Shown here: in pieces, positions 1 to 10,121 of the stretch
Numbering within the stretch: the first letter of the stretch is position 1
Layout: each line of letters opens with the position of its first letter
Assembly (NCBI GenBank): GCA_031261265.1
Contig: JAISKI010000034.1
Location: 9,111-73,110 of the forward strand
Direction of reading: 5' to 3'
Length of the DNA stretch: 64,000 nucleotides
Origin: Candidatus Peribacteria bacterium
Lineage (GTDB): Bacteria; Patescibacteria; JAEDAM01; Absconditabacterales; Absconditicoccaceae
Program-made: the position numbers and the translations under genes
Notes under the pieces: generated by a model
Seen by the model: only the letters and a program-made list of their open reading frames with translations
What the model was told of the DNA's origin: nothing
The model's database searches: none

Positions 1-1527
1 GAGGTACTTGAACACGAAATTCCTGCTGATCTTCAAGCTCAAGCAGAAAATTATAGAGAAAAAATGCTGGATACGATTTCCATATTCGATGACGAATTAG
101 CAGAAAAATTCCTCGAAGGAGTGGAAATCCCTCAAGATGTCATCAAAAGAGCCATCAGAACCGGAACCATCTCTTGAGAACTCTTCCCAGTAATGTGTGG
201 TTCAGCACTCGGAAATAAAGGAGTACAGTTGATGCTCGATGCCGTAATCGATTTCCTCCCAACTCCACTTGATAGAGGAGCAATGCAAGGAGAAGATGTA
301 GATGATGCTGAGAAAATCATCGAAAGAAAACCTTCTGATACAGAACCTGTTTCAGCTATCGCTTTCAAAATTCTGACTGATCCATTTGTAGGTACTCTTA
401 CCTATGTAAGAATTTACTCAGGAATTGTAAGATCAGGAGATACCCTTTACAACCCTATTACAGGACAAAAAGAAAGGGTAGGAAGGTTGCTTTTGATGCA
501 CGCAAATAAACGTGAAGAAATCGATGAAATCCATGCAGGACACATCTGTGCATTCCTTGGACTTAAAGATACGAGAACTGGAAACACCCTTTGTGATCCA
601 AAACATCCCATCATCCTCGAAAATATGGAATTCCCAGAAACCGTGATCTCTATCGCTGTAGAACCAAAATCAAAAGCTGATCAAGAAAAAATGGGACTTG
701 GACTTTCAAAACTCGCTTACGAAGATCCTTCTTTCAATTACAGATCAGACGAAGAGACAGGTCAGACTATTATTTCTGGTATGGGAGAATTACATCTGGA
801 AGTGATCGTAGATAGATTAAAAAGAGAACATAAGGTGGAAGTGACTACAGGAGCTCCTCAAGTAGCTTACAGAGAAACTATTACTAATAACGTAGAAGGA
901 GAAGGAATCTTCAAGAAACAGTCTGGAGGTCGTGGACAATACGGACACGTAGTGCTCAAACTCGAGAAAAACGACGAAAAACTCTACGAATTTGAATCTC
1001 AGATCAAAGGGGGAGTGATTCCAAACGAATTCATCCCAGCTATCGATAAAGGAGCGAGAGAAGTGGTTGCACAAGGACTTTTGGCAGGATTCCCAATCAT
1101 CAACGTGAAAGTGGTTCCTTTCTTTGGATCTTACCACGATGTGGATTCCTCAGAAGTTTCCTTTAAGGTGGCTACGCATAAAGCTATGAAAGATGCCTTC
1201 TTCAAGGCTGGTCCAGTTTTGCTTGAACCCATCATGGGAGTAGAAATTGTGACACCAGATGATTATGTAGGAACAGTAATGGGAGACTTGAGTAGTAGAA
1301 GAGGAATCATCCTCGGACAGACTCCAAGAGGAACAGCTACAGCTATTAGTGCAAAAGTTCCTTTGGCAGAGATGTTCGGATATTCTACAGACCTTCGTTC
1401 AAATACTCAGGGTAGAGCACAGTTCACCATGCAGATGTCCAATTACGAAAGAGTACCAGAGCAAGTTGCAAAGAAAATAATCGCTGAAAGATCTGGGAAA
1501 GTGAAAGGTGGAGAAGACGATGAATAG
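1..1527 (+). CDS. fusA: Elongation factor G, 5' end outside the window
   Basis: EF-G moves tRNAs and mRNA through the ribosome during translocation, using GTP, in the cytoplasm. The visible 508 residues start inside the G domain and cover domain II (after DFLPTPLD), domain III, domain IV (the GRGQYGHV segment) and the C-terminal domain V with the MGDLSSRRG motif of EF-G. The frame is open from base 1; the start lies upstream. An in-frame TGA at 175-177 falls where EF-G has glycine (TIS-G-ELFPV), the first of many such sites. Only one glycine in this stretch is TGA; the rest are GGN. A hairpin terminator follows. Identification is secure. Confidence 0.97.
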
Positions 1528-1544
1528 TACTTTGAGAATGACAG

Positions 1545-1572
1545 AAGGACAACATTTAGGTTGTCCTTTTGT
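1545..1572 (+). terminator. Rho-independent terminator after fusA
   Basis: A nine-base stem (AAGGACAAC with GTTGTCCTT) around a six-base loop is followed by TTGT and lies 18 bases after the fusA stop. Confidence 0.8.
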
Positions 1573-1627
1573 ATATTATGAAATTTCATCCGTCAAAAGA
1601 ATGATAACAGTAAAAGTGCTAAAATGT

Positions 1628-1656
1628 TTGACAAATATGTGAAGAAAACATATAAT
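1628..1656 (+). promoter_or_regulatory. Consensus sigma70-type promoter
   Basis: TTGACA, 17 bases, then TATAAT: a perfect match to the consensus, 35 bases upstream of the next ATG. Confidence 0.85.
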
Positions 1657-1690
1657 AATAAAGAAAAATTTTATTTTTTATGATTATAAA

Positions 1691-2221
1691 ATGATTAGAG
1701 ATAATAAAGAGAGAGGAGACTTCTATAAGGCATTACACGCTTTAGAGCACAAAGAGAAAATTTCTAAAGACGAAATAGAAGAGCTTTTTAGAAATTTTAG
1801 TATTCCAAAGGAAGAATTCATAAAGGCTATTTTACAACACTTTAATGAAGTAGCAAGAGGAAGCTTTCCAGAAGATGATAAGGATTGGACTGCTGCTTAC
1901 ATAATAGTAAATAATGTAGATAAGGAAGGACTTCGGATTGATATTATTTTGGATAAATATTGAGAGAAATTAGATGTCACCTTTCCTGATTTCTTGTCCT
2001 ATTTTAATAAAACGATGAATGAGGCAGAAAGAGAATATGATTTAAGGTGGAATAATGTAAACTACCTGAAGATAATTATCCTAGAAAGATATCTCACTAT
2101 GCAAAGAAAAAATATAAGAAATGCCACCAAAACTAACTATTTCTCCGTATCGAGAGATAATGAAGATCCAAGGAAAATTATACTTAAAGTTGGTAAAGAA
2201 AGTTTTACTACATACTTATAA
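1691..2221 (+). CDS. Hypothetical protein, 176 aa
   Basis: I do not recognise the family. The soluble, charged, mostly helical protein is read through a TGA (glycine) at 1961-1963 that would split it under the standard code. The N-terminal half contains the segment DEIEELFRNF, which resembles a helix-loop-helix but shows no clear metal-binding loop. It stands alone: a perfect promoter precedes it and a hairpin terminator follows, so it is probably monocistronic. Function unknown. Confidence 0.75.
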
Positions 2222-2240
2222 AATATTACCATACTATATA

Positions 2241-2272
2241 AAGCTGACTTCATCTCGAGGTCAGCTTTTTTT
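2241..2272 (+). terminator. Terminator between convergent genes
   Basis: AAGCTGAC pairs with GTCAGCTT and runs into a T tract. A second GAGGTCAG followed by T8 lies just downstream, so the region may serve both convergent genes. Confidence 0.75.
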
Positions 2273-2287
2273 CGAGGTCAGTTTTTT

Positions 2288-3826
2288 TTATTCTTCTTCT
2301 CCAGAGGTGAGGAAAGAGAGGATTGCAGAGTCTTTAGCATAGTAAGTTTCCGTACTGGAGGTCTTTGAAGTATGAAGCGGGTCATACTTTGCTTCAGGTC
2401 CTTCTTGATAATGGGCATCTTCTGTTGCAAGTCCAAAATCGATAATATAGGGGATATATTCTCCGTTTTCTCTTTTGAACATCAAGTTTCTAGGATTCTC
2501 CCCCAAATCTCTATGATAGAAATGACGTTTATGAAAAATATCCAAGGTATTAGTGATACGTGAAGCGATCTTTTTTCTATCTTCAGCACTAAAAATAGGG
2601 AGATTCTCTTCTTGCATAAATTTTAAAAATTCTGAGGTCATAGCACTTTGTTCTTGTTTATTTGTACTAGAACTATAGACATTTGGGAATCTTCGAGGAG
2701 AGGATTTTAAAATAGGTTTACATTCATCCATTAAAGCTAAGTAGGTATCTCTAATGGTAGTATATTGAGAAAATGAATGGTTATCATCTATAAAATCAAT
2801 CTGCTTGCGAAGAAGAGTTTCTTGGTATTCTTCAAACTCCTTTTTAAGATATATATATTGTTGTTTTAATTTTGAAAGATGTTCCTCTTTTTTTGTTTTA
2901 AAGGCTGCTCCTCTTAAAGAGTATTCTTCCTTGATTTCCTTTTTTTTCTCTTCAATTTCTGCCTCATACTCATCTTTTGCTTTTGCGATAGCTTTTCCTC
3001 TCATCGCTTCTGATAAAGATCTATATGCTATTTCTGCAGAGGATAAATTACCTTTTAGTCTAGTAATTTCTCCTTTTAATTTCTCTGTTCCAGCACCGAT
3101 TCGGGATTTTTTAAAGATATCTAATTGTTCATTTTCTAATTCTTCCCAGCTATACATAACGGTAGTTTCTACTTTTTTCATCATTCTTTTAATGATAGCT
3201 TCCAATTGGAGTGTATACAACGTTTTACCATCCACATATTCCATTACGAGGTATTCAGCTTCTTTACTCTGATCTTCTAAGTCTTTCGCTTTGATCGGTC
3301 AAAGGTAATTTGGCACTTTTGCTCTGGCGTCAGGAGAACTTTCTCATTTTCTGTCAGAATCTACTACGAGATTATTCGCCAATGCTAGCATTTTTGATTC
3401 ATGTTTCACATTATTATCGTATCTCTTTTTCATTGCAATAAAGGTATGAACGGTATTATCTATAATAACCTTCATCTTGTAAATAATACCTTCACTTCCT
3501 TGGGCAAAAAATTCAATATCTGGGGAATTAGTTTCAATCATCTTTTTTACTTCATCTTTTATATCTTTGATAGTACCAGCATTACGCAAGGCATCCATAG
3601 TAGTAAGTCCAGCTTTTTTAAGTTGCTGTTGTCCTTCTACAGCACTGATGACGTCTTCAGGAGAAACTCCTTGTTCATGTAGCAATTCTACAGCTTCTTG
3701 TAATTTTTTTGAATCTGTAAAATTACTCACAATTTCAGCTTTTTTATTATTCGTTGTGTTTATTACTTGTTGATGTGCAGAAGGGGAGGTACCACCTTCA
3801 ATGTTGTCTATCGGTTTAATCTTCAT
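2288..3826 (-). CDS. Protein-kinase-like protein with a coiled-coil insertion
   Basis: Two frames separated by in-frame TGA at 3344-3346 and 3299-3301 join into one 512-aa protein. The N-lobe shows a glycine loop (AQGSEGIIY), a VAIK-type lysine (FIAMKKR) and a helix-C glutamate (KHES), then a hinge (YLVMEYVDG). A Lys/Glu-rich insertion of about 190 residues, predicted coiled coil, follows before the catalytic loop HRDLGENPRN and the metal-binding IIDFGLA. Only about 45 residues follow DFG, so most of the usual C-lobe is absent. I infer phosphotransferase ancestry; activity is uncertain. The start at MKIKPID fits a promoter 30 bases upstream; a longer start at 3883 would overlap that promoter. 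Confidence 0.75.
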
Positions 3827-3855
3827 TAGTAAGTAGAAACCTAAAATACTCTTCA

Positions 3856-3883
3856 AGTATACCCCAAAAAAATTAAAAAGCAA
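3856..3883 (-). promoter_or_regulatory. Promoter of the kinase-like gene
   Basis: On the minus strand TTGCTT, 16 bases, TATACT. It sits 30 bases before the chosen ATG and inside the longer alternative ORF. Confidence 0.6.
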
Positions 3884-3903
3884 AAAATATGCCTCTTTTT
3901 TTC

Positions 3904-3931
3904 TTGCAAAATCTCCGACTTTTTCTATAAG
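3904..3931 (+). promoter_or_regulatory. Putative promoter of the permease gene
   Basis: TTGCAA, 16 bases, TATAAG, about 48 bases before the permease ATG and divergent from the kinase-like promoter. Confidence 0.5.
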
Positions 3932-3978
3932 GGGAGTGAAAGAATCCTTCTTTCTTTTATTTTCTTATTCCTTCGCTA

Positions 3979-5373
3979 ATGGAAAAATTCTTCCACTTCA
4001 AAAAGTATGGGACTAAACCCATAATCGAGATCATTGCAGGTCTTACCACCTTCTTCGCGATGGCCTACATTATTTTCGTCAATCCAGAAATGCTTTCTCA
4101 GACGGGAATGCCAAAAGAAGCAGTCTTCCTCGCGACAATTTTCGCATCTGCAATCGGGACTCTGGTGATGGGGCTGTATGCGAATGTCCCTTATGCTACC
4201 GCTCCTGGAATGGGGCTTAACGCATTCTTTACCTTTGTAATCTGTTTTGGACTGGGCTATACTTGGCAACAAGCATTGGCGATGGTTTTCATCTGTGGAA
4301 TTATCAATATTATCATTACCGTCACGAAACTCCGTAAAATAATCGTCACCTCCATCCCTGAAGGACTCAAAAACGCTATCGGAGGAGGAATCTGAATCTT
4401 TGTTGCTTATGTAGGGATAAAAAATCTGGGTCTGATTTCTTTCGGGTCTGGAGTACCAGAATTAGTAGCACTGAATACTCCTTCTTTATTACTGGCAGTG
4501 TTTGGAATAATCCTGATGGCAATACTCGTAATTCGTAAGGTCAAGGGAGGAGTCTTCCTCGCAATTTTAGGGACAACCTTAGTCAGTATTATCTTCGCTT
4601 TGCTCGGTTTCTCTACCAATGGAGCAATGACGAGCGTAGTGCAAGGAACTTTTGCCTGGTCTAGTATTGGTGATGCATTCGGTCAGCTTTGAACTACCTT
4701 TTTGGCAGCACTCAGCAGTGAAGGAATCGGTTCTCTTTTCTCAAATATCACGGCATTGCCGATTATCATTATGACGATCTTTTCTCTCTGTCTCTCTGAT
4801 ACTTTTGATACTATAGGTACTTTCATCGGTACAGGACGTAGATCAGGAATCTTTGATGAAGAAGATCAACAAAAGCTGAAAGATTCCCATGGTATCAAAT
4901 CCAGAATGGATAAAGCTCTCTTCGCAGATAGTATCGCGACCTCCATCGGGGCTTTACTAGGAACCTCAAATACCACTACCTATGTGGAAAGTGCTGCAGG
5001 AATCGGAGCAGGAGGACGTACAGGATTGACTTCCGTGGTAGTAGCTCTGCTTTTTCTCCTCAGTATTATTTTAGCTCCTGTATTAAATTTTGTACCAACA
5101 GAAGCCACTTCACCTGCATTAATTATCGTGGGAGTGATGATGCTCTCTTCCTTCGCAAATATCAAATGGGAAGATATCTCCGAAGCCGTACCAGCTTTCT
5201 TTGTAGCAATCTTTATGGCACTGTGTTATAATATCTCTTATGGTATTGGAATCGGATTCATTTTCTACTGTATCAGCAAAACCGTCACAGGAAAAGCTAA
5301 AGAAGTCAGCTGGGTAATGTGGGTCTCTTCCGCATTATTCATCCTGAATTTCATCGTATTGGCGGTCATCTAA
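3979..5373 (+). CDS. NCS2-family purine (adenine/guanine/hypoxanthine) permease
   Basis: This inner-membrane transporter would import nucleobases, useful to a bacterium with reduced biosynthesis. The 464-residue protein has about a dozen hydrophobic segments. It carries the signatures of the AzgA/PbuG branch of NCS2: GLNAFFTF near residue 75, LSDTFDTIGT near 275 and GTSNTTTYVESAAG near 330. Two TGA codons (4393-4395 and 4690-4692) encode glycine in conserved positions (GGGI-G-IF and FGQL-G-TT). A purine phosphoribosyltransferase lies at the far end of the window. A terminator follows. Family assignment is firm; exact substrate is inferred. Confidence 0.92.
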
Positions 5374-5398
5374 AAATAATAAATTCATAAACGGAGGG

Positions 5399-5427
5399 AA
5401 GCATATCTCCAAGGGTATGCTTTTTTC
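5399..5427 (+). terminator. Terminator after the permease
   Basis: AAGCATA and TATGCTT form a stem with a ten-base loop, followed by a T run. Confidence 0.7.
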
Positions 5428-5471
5428 TAAGTATATAGGAAATTCAAAGTTTAAAAAATGGGAGATTGAGG

Positions 5472-5623
5472 AACAACCCCCTCTTCCGTTCTCCTAAACT
5501 TAGCTCGTCGTCCTCCCTCTCCCCCTGACAGGGGAGTAAACTCTGTGTTCTCTTCTCATTGTCTCCTATATAGTTTTCCTCCCTGTCAGGGGAGGTGCCC
5601 GATAGGGCGGAGGGGTTGTTGAA
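5472..5623. repeat. Intergenic copy of the dispersed palindromic repeat
   Basis: This 152-bp unit starts AACAACCCCCTC and ends GAGGGGTTGTTG, so its ends are inverted repeats. Inside are two palindromic cores, CCCCTGACAGGGG on the left and CCTCCCTGTCAGGGGAGG on the right, and the left arm contains TTAGCTCGTCGTCC. The same arms recur inside recG, around the DUF559 gene and upstream of glyA. It is GC-rich in an AT-rich neighbourhood and fills most of the 330-bp gap between the permease and lepA. It has the form of a MITE-like element. Confidence 0.85.
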
Positions 5624-5640
5624 AAATATAGACAGAAAAA

Positions 5641-5666
5641 AGATAGCCCATAAGTTTAGGCTATCT
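5641..5666 (+). terminator. Hairpin upstream of lepA
   Basis: AGATAGCC and GGCTATCT pair around a ten-base loop and are followed by TGTT. This may be a weak terminator; the T run is poor. Confidence 0.45.
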
Positions 5667-5757
5667 TGTTAGTTTCCTGCCAGAAGAGACTCCCCCTTGA
5701 AAAACCAAATCTTTTCCATACCTTAAACATACGTTTTTATTCAAGCCTTTCCTTGAA

Positions 5758-7731
5758 ATGCAGATTTCTCGTGCCTTAATCTTCGATTCCGTCTTCGACC
5801 CCTACAAGGGCGTTTTAGCATACGTAAAAGTCGTAGATGGCTCTTTCAAAGCAGGGGAGCAGGTACACTTGATCCATTCACAAACTTCCTTTGTCCCAAC
5901 CGAAGTCGGATATTTTACTCCCGAATACCAAGCAGATAAAACCTTATCAGAAGGACAAATCTGATACATTACCACAGGGCAAAAATCTGTTCGTGATGTA
6001 AAGATTGGAGACACTATACTATGAGGAGATTTCAGAAGATTAAACCAGAAGATTCCAGAAGATTCTAATAGTAAGGCTACAGGTAATTGACTAGGAAAAG
6101 AAGAAAAAGAGAAAATGAGTAAAATTACCTATGATATTATTTGAGCATGTATGGCGGTTCATAGAGAATTTTGAGGGTGATTGAGAGAAGAAGTTTATAA
6201 GAGAGCGGTAAAACTACAGCTAATTAAAAAATGATATTCTGTTATTGAAGAGGCAAAAATAAGTATCCGTTATGAAGATAATAAAATTTGAAATGGTTTT
6301 ATAGATTTACTAATAAATGATGAAATTGTTGTTGAGTTCAAATCTAAAGGATTTTTCAACAAGAATGATTTTAAACAGATAAGAACTTATCTTCAATTTT
6401 GAGATAAACAAATAGGATTATTGGTAGATTTTGGTTGAAATTCCCTTACTTACAAAAGATTAGAAAAAGATTATATAAAAGAAAAAACTTGAAACCAACA
6501 AAATTCTCCTATACAATCCCCCCTACAATCTTCTGAAATCTTCAGGCAAAATCTTCTGAAATCCTACTTAATTCCAGGCTTCAAAAAAGTCACCCCTTAC
6601 GTCTATGCAGGAGTCTATCCCATTGATTCCACCGAATACGATAAACTCAAAGATTCCCTCGAAAAACTCTCCCTCAATGACTCGGCCGTAGAATACGAAA
6701 TGGAAGATAGCGGATCGCTCGGTCTCGGTTTCCGTTGCGGATTTTTGGGTATGCTCCATATGGATATCATCAAAGAACGCCTACGAAGAGAATATAAACT
6801 CGATACCATCTTCACGATTCCGACCGTGATGTACCTGATCAAGTCCAAAAATCTCACCATCCCCGCCATAAAAACAGGGAATAATATCAAAAATCTGATT
6901 TCTACAGGACTCTACGAAACGGTTTTAAAACAGGAAGGAATAACGTTGACTAGCGAACAAAAATTCAGAATCGAAGCTAGCCAAGGAATCAGCTCTGAAC
7001 TAAACTTTATCATTGACTCCCCTGACAAGGGGAGAGGGAGCGAAGCGGAAGAGGGGTTCGTGCGGGAACTCCTCAAACCGCGAGTCGTGGTAAAATCAGG
7101 ATCAGAGATGATTGAACAGGGGATGATCGAAAAAATTCGAGAACCCGTTGCCGAAGTGGAAATCGTTTGACCTAAAGAATATGCGGGAAATATTATGGCA
7201 CTCGCCCAAGAATACCGCGGAAATCTTAAATCCATGGAATACCTCGATGAAACCCGCGTAGTTCGACATTATTTGCTTCCTATGGGTGAGATTATCATAG
7301 ATTTTTACGACCGCTTAAAATCTGCGACCAAAGGATATGCTACGATGAATTATGATTTCAAAGGTTATGAATCCGCTGACCTCGTGAAATTGGATATTTT
7401 CATCAATAATGAAAAGGTAGAAGCATTGACACGAGTTGTTCATCGTGATAAAGCCTACAGCCTCGGTCGTGATGCAGTAGAAAAATTAAAAACGCTGATT
7501 CCTAGACAACTTTTCCCTATCCCTATTCAAGCAGGACTTGGTACCAAAATGATTGCTCGTGAAACCATCTCTGCGATGAAAAAAGATGTGCTGGCGAAGT
7601 GTTATGGAGGAGACGTTTCCAGAAAGAGAAAACTACTCCAAAAACAGAAAGAAGGAAAAAAGAGAATGAAGGCTATCGGGAATGTGGAAGTGCCAACTTC
7701 GGTATTTATTGATATGATCAGTAGGGGATAA
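5758..7731 (+). CDS. lepA: LepA/EF4 homologue without a GTPase domain, carrying an inserted GxxExxY domain
   Basis: LepA (EF4) is a ribosome-associated GTPase of about 600 residues. This 657-aa frame starts at domain II ([14 protein letters not shown]) and has no G1-G5 motifs; the upstream frame meets a TAG at 5644. Domain II ends at KIGDTIL. Residues about 91-268 are foreign, then LepA resumes at [13 protein letters not shown] and runs to the C-terminal [13 protein letters not shown] region. The insert holds a GxxExxY-type PD-(D/E)XK-like domain: [42 protein letters not shown] palindromic repeat is translated near residue 420 (7017-7059). The insert has 11 TGA glycines; the LepA parts have very few. 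It may be a pseudogene, or half of a split LepA. Confidence 0.85.
6028..6064 (+). repeat. Left inverted repeat of the lepA insertion
   Basis: It begins GATTTCAGAAGATT and contains three spaced copies of AGAAGATT. Its reverse complement matches 6527-6563 at 32 of 37 positions. Confidence 0.85.
6527..6563 (-). repeat. Right inverted repeat of the lepA insertion
   Basis: It ends AATCTTCTGAAATC on the plus strand and is the inverted partner of 6028-6064. It marks the return to LepA sequence. Confidence 0.85.
7017..7059 (+). repeat. Palindromic repeat translated inside LepA
   Basis: The hairpin CTCCCCTGACAAGGGGAG is followed by AGGGAGCGAAGCGGAAGAGG and GGTTC, the right-arm layout of the dispersed repeat. 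It is read as [14 protein letters not shown] between FII and VRELLKP, a stretch with no counterpart in ordinary LepA. Confidence 0.8.
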
Positions 7732-7759
7732 TAATATGTAATATTTTTACTATATTTTA

Positions 7760-7813
7760 TTACATACTTTAAAGGTAGGTAACAAGAGTGTTACATAGTT
7801 TAAAAATAGGTAA
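7760..7813. repeat. Two 23-bp direct repeats upstream of the fic gene
   Basis: TTACATACTTTAAAGG plus TAGGTAA at 7760-7782 is repeated with three changes at 7791-7813, period 31 bp. This is a possible operator for the winged-helix C-terminus of the Fic protein downstream (inference). Confidence 0.55.
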
Positions 7814-7905
7814 TATTTTAAGGTAGAATTTTAACATTCTTCTTGATTTTTTAAAAAAAATCCTTATTCTAAAATTAGATTTTATTTTTTTTGACTTATG
7901 AAAAA

Positions 7906-8985
7906 ATGGTTTTTAATCCACGTATCCCTTATAATGACTTGCCGTTTTTGCCAGGGGATTTCAATTACAATCAGGTAGAAATTTTGAAATTAGCTCTAAA
8001 GGCCAATAATCACCTTGCAAAGTTGAATGGGCTTTCCCAGCTTTTGCCAAATGCAGAACTTTTGATGGCACCACTTTTGGTAAAAGAATCTGTAGCGAGT
8101 AGTGCAATCGAAAATATCAATACTACTACGCAAAAAGTATTGCAAGAAGAGGCAATGGGAAAAAAACATCTAACTTGACCGGAAAAAGAAGTCTTACATT
8201 ACCGTCAAGCCTTACTTTTCGGAATCCAAGAACTCAAAAAATTCTGAGGGATATCTGCAAATATGCTAATTGCTATCCAGAATGTATTAGAACCAACTAA
8301 AGAAGGCATTCGTAAACTTCCAGGAACGGTCATTGCAAATGCTTCTACGGGAGAAATTTTTCATACTCCACCAGAAGGAGAAGAAAATATTAGGAGATTG
8401 TTGGGGAATCTGGAAATGTTTATGAATGAAACCGATGATGATATTGATCCTCTCATTAAATTAGGAGTAATGCACTATCAATTTGAGTCCATTCATCCCT
8501 TTTATGATGGGAATGGGAGAACAGGAAGGATGCTAATGATCCTTTATCTTTTATTGACAGAAAAATTAGAGTACCCTGTTCTCTTCATCAGTGAATTTAT
8601 TAATCAGAGTAGATCTCAGTATTATCAAACATTGAATGGCACTTCCAAAAGCGGAGATTATACAAAAATCATTCTTTATATGTTAGAAGCAGTTAGTCAG
8701 CAGGCACAACAAACAGAGAAAAAAATACTGAATATCAAAACATTAATGGAAACCGTGGAGAAAACGATGCAACAAAAATTGAATGTAGATTATCATAAAA
8801 TTGCTACAGTACTCTTTTCCAATCCATACATTACTATTACTAAATTTGCAGAAGAAATGGGGGTAGTGAGACAGACAATTACAAGATATGTTGCTCAATT
8901 GGAAGGATTAGGAATCATCAAAACCGAGTCTTTAGGGAATAGCACGCTCATCTCTATTCCTGAATTCATCGGGCTTTTAAGTTAA
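7906..8985 (+). CDS. Fic family protein (AMP transferase, self-inhibited class) with C-terminal HTH
   Basis: Fic enzymes transfer AMP or related groups to target proteins. This 359-aa protein has an N-terminal inhibitory helix (SSAIEN near residue 68, the S-x-x-x-E-N motif), the Fic core with HPFYDGNGRTGR near residue 198, and a C-terminal winged helix (TITKFAEEMGVVRQTITRYV). That is the usual architecture of stand-alone Fic/DUF4172-type regulators. Two in-frame TGA codons near 8176 and 8245 encode glycine. The start is the ATG at 7906; an earlier ATG at 7898 is out of frame. Two direct repeats upstream may be its own binding site. Family is certain; target unknown. Confidence 0.93.
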
Positions 8986-9061
8986 GAAAACTCTGTACCT
9001 CAGTATTTCATCGTTGCGAGTGAACTTCACCTTCGCATTCCAAAAAAAACTTTACTTTTTC

Positions 9062-9089
9062 TTGACTTTACAATGTGAATATGTATAAT
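9062..9089 (+). promoter_or_regulatory. Strong promoter of the DGR target gene
   Basis: TTGACT, 16 bases, TATAAT, with a 56-base leader before the ATG at 9146. Confidence 0.8.
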
Positions 9090-9145
9090 GAAATAGAAAA
9101 ATCAACAATTCCATGTTGCATTTTACTTTTTTATACCCCTAGGAA

Positions 9146-10066
9146 ATGAAACAATCCACCACCTTTGACCCTGAAAGATTTAATGCTGCAGTTGAAAGAG
9201 TACAAGCGATCGAAGCAAAAGTAAAAGCTACTGCTTTCTCCCCAGACGGATTGAAAGAGTCTGTTCGTAAGGATGTTAGTGATGCCATCAGCAACCCAGA
9301 AAACTATGAGGGATATCTTTCAGCAAAAGAGGAGATTAAAACCCTTTTAGCTACTCTTGATGCTCTTTCTCCAGCAGCGAGAGCTTTAGTCATAGAGAGA
9401 TGTACTACGCTAAGTGGCAAAGCACCAGAGAGTAAAGACTCTGAAAAAACTGAGAAATCCAGTGAAAAGTTAGAGAAAGAAATCCTTTCCAACCTAGACA
9501 GTTCCTACAAAGAAAGAGTAAAAGGTTGGATGAAGATCAAAGAGGATCAAGTAGATGAAACTGAGTACCTCCAAGCCCTAGAAAGATGGAATACGGTTCT
9601 TGAAAATAAGGAACAGCGAAGAAAAGAGTTAGGAACCCCTCTCACCGCCAAAGAGAGTAAACTTACAGGTAAAGAGAGTGGGGTAGTGATAAAAAATAAT
9701 AGTCTCTGGATGACAGGAGAGGCAAAAGATAAGTGGTTAAAAAACAATAGTAAGTCTTTAGAAAAAGAGCAGAAGGAGTTCACTCCAGAGAAAGATATTT
9801 TGAGACTTTTGAATGCGCTTTCTGGCACTGCATATACTACCTTGGATGAAGCAATAGGGGAGAATCCTATAGATCGAGCATTAGTTGCTCCAGTCTTGGG
9901 ACTATCTGGTGAAAATGGAGAGTGGGATAATAATCACTTTCTCGGAGTTTCTTCTGCTGGTGGTCGTGTGGTCGCATTGTTCATCGACAGGGACGATGTG
10001 CGTCTCTTCAAGCGAAACTGCCTCAACAACTATTTCGAGCGGCTCGTCCGCGTTAAGAACTCCTAG
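9146..10066 (+). CDS. Diversity-generating retroelement target protein with C-terminal variable region
   Basis: The 306-aa protein is charged and helical over its first 210 residues, with no signal peptide, then has a globular C-terminal region of about 90 residues. The last 37 codons are the variable repeat (VR), almost identical to a template repeat 296 bp downstream except at template adenines. In DGR systems the VR normally forms the ligand-binding face of a C-type-lectin fold; GENGEWDNNHFLGVSSAGGR fits that layout loosely. Variable codons encode mostly surface-type residues (ALFIDRDDVRLF). The stop TAG sits just after the invariant 3' block. It contains no TGA codons. Partner or ligand unknown. 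Confidence 0.88.
   Translation: MKQSTTFDPERFNAAVERVQAIEAKVKATAFSPDGLKESVRKDVSDAISNPENYEGYLSAKEEIKTLLATLDALSPAARALVIERCTTLSGKAPESKDSEKTEKSSEKLEKEILSNLDSSYKERVKGWMKIKEDQVDETEYLQALERWNTVLENKEQRRKELGTPLTAKESKLTGKESGVVIKNNSLWMTGEAKDKWLKNNSKSLEKEQKEFTPEKDILRLLNALSGTAYTTLDEAIGENPIDRALVAPVLGLSGENGEWDNNHFLGVSSAGGRVVALFIDRDDVRLFKRNCLNNYFERLVRVKNS
9946..10057 (+). repeat. DGR variable repeat (VR)
   Basis: It aligns without gaps to the template at 10242-10353 over 112 bp. I count 17 differences: 16 at positions where the template has A, and one silent C to T. The 5' 28 bases and the 3' 21 bases (starting GAGCGGCTCG, a GC-rich initiation-of-homing-like block) are identical. Confidence 0.95.
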
Positions 10067-10088
10067 TCAAAGAGGGGTTCCTTTGAAA

Positions 10089-10121
10089 CAAAAAAAGGGT
10101 TGCATTTGCTTCCCTTTTTTG
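10089..10121 (+). terminator. Terminator between target gene and template region
   Basis: A7GGG and CCCT6 flank a 12-base loop. The symmetrical A and T tracts let it act in both directions. Confidence 0.7.

Larger units (their letters stand above)
6028..6563 (+). mobile_element. GxxExxY-encoding element inserted in frame in lepA
   Basis: The 536-bp segment lies exactly between the LepA blocks KIGDTIL and PGFKKV. It is bounded by 37-bp inverted repeats (32 of 37 matching), contains no TAA or TAG in the lepA frame, is more AT-rich than the flanks and uses TGA for most glycines. It encodes a PD-(D/E)XK-like GxxExxY domain. I see no intein motifs (no N-terminal Cys/Ser splice block, no C-terminal His-Asn). 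Confidence 0.75.

Noticed and set aside
6028..6563. Intein in LepA
   Set aside because: No Cys/Ser at the N-terminal splice site, no His-Asn at the C-terminal end, and the domain is GxxExxY rather than Hint or LAGLIDADG.
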